Shown in pieces: positions 32,391 to 35,986 of a stretch of DNA of 35,986 bases (within the stretch, counting starts at the first letter, position 1; every line of letters starts with the position of its first letter). The stretch is from Cupriavidus basilensis OR16. GTDB taxonomy: Bacteria; Pseudomonadota; Gammaproteobacteria; Burkholderiales; Burkholderiaceae. Under the pieces are notes generated by a model. It had not been told where the DNA came from, searched no databases, and worked only from the letters and a program-made list of their open reading frames with translations. The stretch is from NCBI RefSeq assembly GCF_000243095.1, contig NZ_AHJE01000170.1, forward strand, positions 1 to 35,986, read 5' to 3'. The translations under genes were made by a program, and so were the position numbers.

Positions 32391-33409
32391 ACGTCGCGCA
32401 GATTGTGCAAAGCCTGCGCGCCAGCCGCGGCTTTGGCCACAAGACCGATATCGCCGGCGTGCTGTCGTCGCTGGGCAATGCGCTGCCGGGCGGCATGCGC
32501 GATCTCGGCCAGGCTGTTGCGGTGGGCGACGATTGCGCCGCCATTGCGGATCATGACGGCTACCTGCTGTTTGCGATCGAGGGCATGGTCCGGGATTTCA
32601 TTGATGCCAGGCCTTGGTTCGCGGGCTATAGCGCCGTGATGGTCAATGTCAGCGACATCTACGCCATGGGCGGCCGGCCGCTGGCCGTGGTGGACGCCAT
32701 CTGGAGCGACGGCGTGGGGCAGGCCGCCGAAGTGCTGAAAGGTATGGCGGCGGCCTGCGCGGCCTATGGCGTGCCCATCGTTGGCGGGCACAGCAATGCC
32801 CGCAGCGATCACGCCCAGCTTGCGGTGGCCATAGTCGGGCGGGCGCGGCGCCTGCTGTCGAGCTTCGCGGCGCGCCCGGGCGACCGGCTGCTGATGGCGG
32901 TCGATTTGCGTGGCGCCTTTGCCGAACCGTACCCGTACTGGAACGCCTCCACCGAAGCGCCGCCAGCGCGGCTGCGGGCCGATCTTGAACTGCTGCCTGC
33001 GCTGGCCGAAGACGGCCTGTGCGCCGCCGCCAAGGACATCAGCATGGCCGGCGCGCTGGGCACGGCGCTGATGCTGCTGGAGTGTTCCGGCGTGGGCGCG
33101 CGGATCGACCTGGACCGCATCCCGGCGCCCGCCGGCGTGCCCATGGCGCGCTGGCTCACGGCGTTTCCCAGCTATGGCTTCTTGCTGGCGGTGCGCGAGG
33201 AAGACGCGGAGCGCGTTACCGCGCGATTTGGCGCGCGGGACATTGCCTGCGCGGACATCGGCGTCCTCGACGATTCACGGCAGGTCTTGCTCAGCGGGGC
33301 CGGCGAAACCGCACTGCTGTGGGATTTCGCGCACGACGCCTTCATCGTCCCGCAGGCGCAGCGTGCCGCGCACGACGCCATCCACCATGCCACCCACATC
33401 GATGCCTGA
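32387..33409 (+). CDS. Sll0787 family AIR-synthase-like ATP-binding protein (Nit1C cluster)
   Basis: This 340-residue member of the PurM/ThiL/SelD/HypE superfamily binds ATP and probably activates a carbonyl or carboxylate by phosphorylation. The N-terminal ATP-binding pattern is visible in AVAVGDDCAAIADHDGYLLF and MVNVSDIYAMGGRPLAVVDA, followed by VGGHSNARSDHAQLAVAIVG. The C-terminal domain contains AAAKDISMAGALGTALMLLE and AFPSYGFLLAV. The precise substrate is unknown. The start at ATG 32387 overlaps the acetyltransferase stop; the longer frame from 32033 runs through that gene and was rejected. Confidence 0.92.
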   Translation: MNVAQIVQSLRASRGFGHKTDIAGVLSSLGNALPGGMRDLGQAVAVGDDCAAIADHDGYLLFAIEGMVRDFIDARPWFAGYSAVMVNVSDIYAMGGRPLAVVDAIWSDGVGQAAEVLKGMAAACAAYGVPIVGGHSNARSDHAQLAVAIVGRARRLLSSFAARPGDRLLMAVDLRGAFAEPYPYWNASTEAPPARLRADLELLPALAEDGLCAAAKDISMAGALGTALMLLECSGVGARIDLDRIPAPAGVPMARWLTAFPSYGFLLAVREEDAERVTARFGARDIACADIGVLDDSRQVLLSGAGETALLWDFAHDAFIVPQAQRAAHDAIHHATHIDA

Positions 33410-33418
33410 GGAGCCTTC

Positions 33419-33706
33419 ATGCCAGTCACCCATTTCCGCATACGTTGGCCCGACCAGAGCGAGACCACCTGTTACTCCCCGTCTTCGGTGATCACGGCGT
33501 TCTTTGTCCCGGGGCAGGACTACACGCTGGACGAGTTCCTCGTGATCGCCCGGCAGGCGCTGGGCAGCGCCTCGGAGCGCGTCAGGGTCAAGTATGGCTA
33601 TGCCTGCTCTTCTGCCATGGACCAGCTTGAGCAGATCGAGACTACTGCCGCGCGATTCTGCGGACAGCCGGACGCCACGGTGCGCGTGCTTGGCTTCGGG
33701 CGGTAA
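33419..33706 (+). CDS. MSMEG_0570 family nitrogen-starvation response protein (Nit1C cluster)
   Basis: This small protein of 95 residues is found next to the other Nit1C genes; function unknown. It reads VTHFRIRWPDQSETTCYSPS, then SVITAFFVPGQDYTLDEFLV and ends VRVLGFGR. Two cysteines and a conserved RIRWPD start are the most notable features. GAGGAG eight bases upstream of the ATG is a strong ribosome-binding site. It starts nine bases after the AIR-synthase-like stop and is followed by 53 bases to the flavoprotein gene. Confidence 0.9.
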   Translation: MPVTHFRIRWPDQSETTCYSPSSVITAFFVPGQDYTLDEFLVIARQALGSASERVRVKYGYACSSAMDQLEQIETTAARFCGQPDATVRVLGFGR

Positions 33707-33759
33707 CCCGGTTCCTGAAGGCCTTGGCGAACTTATCAGCACTTAAAGAAGGACCCATC

Positions 33760-35049
33760 ATGTCTACCAACCCCAACGAAACCCAGGCCACCGCCACCGC
33801 CTCTGCCAAGCACTACAGCGTCATCGTTGTCGGCGGCGGGCAGGCCGGCCTGTCCATGAGCTACTACCTCAAGCAGGCTGGCATCGATCATCTCGTGATC
33901 GAGAAGCACACCGTCACCCACACTTGGCGCAGCCAGCGCTGGGATGCGTTTTGCCTGGTCACGCCGAACTGGCAGTGCGCCTTGCCCGGCTATCCCTACC
34001 AGGGCAACGACCCGCACGGCTTCATGAAGAAGGACGAGATCACCGCCTACCTCGACGGCTTTATCCGCATGGTGAACGCACCGGTGCTGGAGCACACCGA
34101 GGTCCGTCGCGTGAAGCCGCAGGAGCAGGGCGGCTACCTTGTCTCCACCACGCAGGGCGACTTCACGGCCGGGCAGGTGGTGGTGGCTTCCGGCGGCTAT
34201 CACACCCCGATCGTGCCGCGCATGGCCGAGCGCCTGCCCGCCGGTATCCGGCAGGTCCAGTCCTCCGAGTACCGCAGCCCGCAGGCCCTGCCGGAAGGCG
34301 GCGTGCTGGTGGTGGGCTCCGGCCAGTCCGGCGCGCAGATCGCCGAAGACTTGCACCTGGCGGGCCGCAAGGTGTTCCTGGCCGTCGGCCAGGCGCCGCG
34401 CTGCGCGCGCTTCTACCGTGGCCGTGACGTAGTGGACTGGCTGGCCGACATGCAGTACTACGATATGGCGGTGCAGGAGCATCCGCTGCGCGAAGGCGTG
34501 CGCGACAACACCAATCACTACGTGACCGGCCGCGACGGCGGGCGCGATATCGACCTGCGCAAGTTCGCCACCGAAGGCATGGAGCTGTTCGGCGCGCTGG
34601 AGGATTTCCATGATGGCAAGCTGCGCTTCACGCCGAACCTGAAGGCCAACCTCGACGATGCGGACGACACCTACAACCGCATCAACGCCAGCATCGACAA
34701 ATACATCGACAAGCACGGCATAAGCGCGCCGGGCGCCAGCGCGTACGCGCCGGTATGGACGCCGGGCGAGGAACGCTGGGCGCTGGACCTGGCGCAGGCG
34801 GGCATCGGCGCCATCGTCTGGTGTATCGGCTTCCGTCCGGATTTCAGCTGGCTGGAGGCGCCTGTGTTCAACGGCCGTGGCTATCCGGGCCACGTGCGCG
34901 GCGTGACGGCGCAGGACGGCCTGTACTTCCTCGGCCTGCCGTGGCTGCATACCTGGGGCTCCGGGCGCTTCTCGGGCGTTGCGCGGGATGCGGAGTACCT
35001 GGCGGCGATGATTGGCGGGAAGCTAGGCGCGCAAGCGCTGGCAGCCTGA
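33760..35049 (+). CDS. MSMEG_0569 family flavin-dependent oxidoreductase (Nit1C cluster)
   Basis: This 429-residue FAD- and NAD(P)H-dependent enzyme resembles flavin monooxygenases and N-hydroxylases. The FAD-binding Rossmann motif is VVGGGQAGLSMSYYL near residue 24. A second nucleotide-binding motif is VVGSGQSGAQIAEDL near residue 182. The WDAFCLVTPNWQCALPGYPY segment is typical of this group. The C-terminus has GLYFLGLPWLHTWGSGRFSG. It probably oxidises an amine or other nitrogen centre in the pathway, but the substrate is unknown. The ATG at 33760 follows GAAGGA; a start at 33724 has no such signal. The next gene begins two bases after the stop. Confidence 0.93.
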   Translation: MSTNPNETQATATASAKHYSVIVVGGGQAGLSMSYYLKQAGIDHLVIEKHTVTHTWRSQRWDAFCLVTPNWQCALPGYPYQGNDPHGFMKKDEITAYLDGFIRMVNAPVLEHTEVRRVKPQEQGGYLVSTTQGDFTAGQVVVASGGYHTPIVPRMAERLPAGIRQVQSSEYRSPQALPEGGVLVVGSGQSGAQIAEDLHLAGRKVFLAVGQAPRCARFYRGRDVVDWLADMQYYDMAVQEHPLREGVRDNTNHYVTGRDGGRDIDLRKFATEGMELFGALEDFHDGKLRFTPNLKANLDDADDTYNRINASIDKYIDKHGISAPGASAYAPVWTPGEERWALDLAQAGIGAIVWCIGFRPDFSWLEAPVFNGRGYPGHVRGVTAQDGLYFLGLPWLHTWGSGRFSGVARDAEYLAAMIGGKLGAQALAA

Positions 35050-35050
35050 C

Positions 35051-35897
35051 ATGTTCCGCGCGAGCACCCGCTATGTCGCCGGCATGCCGAACCTGTCCTA
35101 CACCGGCCTGTCGGAGAACTGGCTGCTCAAGGCCTGCGGCGACCTGCACTGGCAAGGGCTGGCGGCGCTGTCCGGGCAGGCGTTGCCGGAGTTCCGGGAC
35201 GCGCAGGGCAACAAGGCCTACGCCGCGTTTACCGCGATCCGGCTGCGGGAGGCATCGCTGGAAGGGATTGGCGAGAACGATGGCTTCTCGGTGGACACGC
35301 AGCTGACGCGGGTGGCCGGCGCGCGCCACTTCAGCACGCACGAGCTGAGGCTCGATGGCGATGGCGATGGCGATGCGCCGGGCGCCAGGCGGGCCGAGGT
35401 ATCGATGGTGTCCACCTTTATCCGCCGCGAGCGCGAACGCGACAATCGTTCGGTGGTCAGGGCCGCTTTCAACATGGGATGGGCCGCCACCCGCTGCGGC
35501 GGCGGAGATGGGCGCGCTGGCCAAGCGCTTCCGGGCGGGCGACTGGTCCTCCCATCTTGGCCTGGAGCGGGCACGGCACCTCGGCAGCCACATGGCCGAG
35601 TACCTGCCTTGCCCCTATGCCGACTTCAACGGCGCGGACCTGCTCTACTTCGCCAACTTCCAGGCCATCGTCGATCGTGCCGAGTGGCATTGGCAGCGTT
35701 TTGACGAGCCGCCGGTGATTGCCGGGCGCGACTTGTTCTTCCACGGCAACGTCAATCTTGGCGAAGCGCTGGAGCTGTCGTTCTCTGCGGTGGAGTTCGG
35801 CCAGGGCGGGCTGGCCCATTGGTGCGAGGTGCGGCGCGGCAGCGACGGCGAGAAGATCGCCGATGTGGTGACGCGCAAGCGGTGGAGAGTGCGATGA
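35051..35897 (+). pseudogene. Pnap_2097-family (LnmK-like hot-dog fold) biosynthetic protein, frameshifted
   Basis: The family is related to LnmK, a bifunctional acyltransferase/decarboxylase that turns methylmalonyl-CoA into a propionyl unit on an acyl carrier protein. The first frame gives MPNLSYTGLSENWLLKACGD, LPEFRDAQGNKAYAAFTAIR and STHELRLDGD, up to NRSVVRAAFNMG at about 35475. It then becomes nonsense to 35704. The neighbouring frame continues as PPPAAAAEMGALAKRFRAGD, LPCPYADFNGADLLYFANFQ and FFHGNVNLGEALELSFSAVE, ending at 35897. One base lost or gained in the G-rich stretch 35475-35490 explains the shift; mutation and sequencing error cannot be separated here. The start is ATG 35051, two bases after the flavoprotein stop, and the restored end overlaps the next start (ATGA). 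Confidence 0.82.
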
Positions 35898-35986
35898 GCG
35901 TAGTTGACGAAACAGCACTGGCGCGCAAGCCCGTCTACACCGCCGCCGACCTGCATGGCCTGGCGCACCTGGGCAGCCTGCCTGGC
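35894..35986 (+). CDS. Methylmalonyl-CoA mutase-like protein, N-terminus only
   Basis: Only the first 31 codons lie in the window. They read MSVVDETALARKPVYTAADL and then HGLAHLGSLPG. KP(V/L)YTAADL..L..L..LPG is the conserved start of the large (catalytic) subunit of cobalamin-dependent methylmalonyl-CoA mutase and relatives, just before the barrel-threading segment. It would interconvert succinyl-CoA and methylmalonyl-CoA or a similar acyl-CoA pair. The start overlaps the previous gene by four bases, so it belongs to the same operon. The rest of the gene and its activity cannot be judged. Confidence 0.7.
   Translation, partial: MSVVDETALARKPVYTAADLHGLAHLGSLPG

Overview
The window looks like the chromosome of a Cupriavidus/Ralstonia-type betaproteobacterium (Burkholderiaceae). 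This is judged from protein family resemblance, the GC-rich flanks and the epsA-epsP-epsB order at the left end. No database search was run.

Region 1 (1-16173) is an exopolysaccharide locus. It holds export and chain-length genes (epsA, a low-molecular-weight tyrosine phosphatase, an EpsB/Wzc kinase), manC, a Wzx flippase, an acetyltransferase, a pyruvyl transferase, three GT4 glycosyltransferases, a WecG/TagA enzyme, a Wzy polymerase and, on the other strand after an IS5-type remnant, a WcaJ-like initiating transferase. From about 5.4 to 13.7 kb it is AT-richer than the flanks, which suggests transfer. Many genes carry discrete lesions. epsA has an exact 23-bp tandem duplication and a GT4 gene an exact 17-bp one, and removing either restores the frame. 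manC appears to lack about ten residues, wzx has a deletion with a frameshift, wzy is out of frame at a T8 tract, the last GT4 gene has two frameshifts, and two GT4 genes are joined at a probable deletion. The pyruvyl transferase contains a G9 tract. The locus is either decaying or switching by slippage.

Region 2 (16174-25503) is accessory: two paralogous proteins of unknown function around an AraC regulator lacking its DNA-binding domain, a lipoprotein gene with an internal deletion, an outer-membrane protein, an EAL phosphodiesterase and a NifQ-family protein preceded by a ModE-box-like site. A recurring CCC/GGG dyad motif and short-period tandem repeats (9 bp and 8 bp) lie in front of several genes. 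A 0.37-kb MITE-like inverted-repeat element (25497-25869) supplies the nifQ stop codon. A collagen-like lipoprotein with a phage-tail-collar C-terminus follows on the minus strand.

Region 3 (27422-35986) is a MocR-type regulator divergent from a Nit1C (nitrilase 1) cluster. The cluster encodes an MSMEG_0572/Sll0783 protein, an Nit6803-type nitrilase, a radical SAM protein, a GNAT acetyltransferase, an AIR-synthase-like protein, an MSMEG_0570 protein and an MSMEG_0569 flavoprotein, all tightly spaced or overlapping. It continues with a Pnap_2097/LnmK-like gene (frameshifted) and the first 31 codons of a methylmalonyl-CoA mutase-like gene. Dyad operators fill the divergent promoter. Together the genes suggest a regulated pathway to a small nitrogenous metabolite, extended here by a methylmalonyl/propionyl-unit module that runs off the window.
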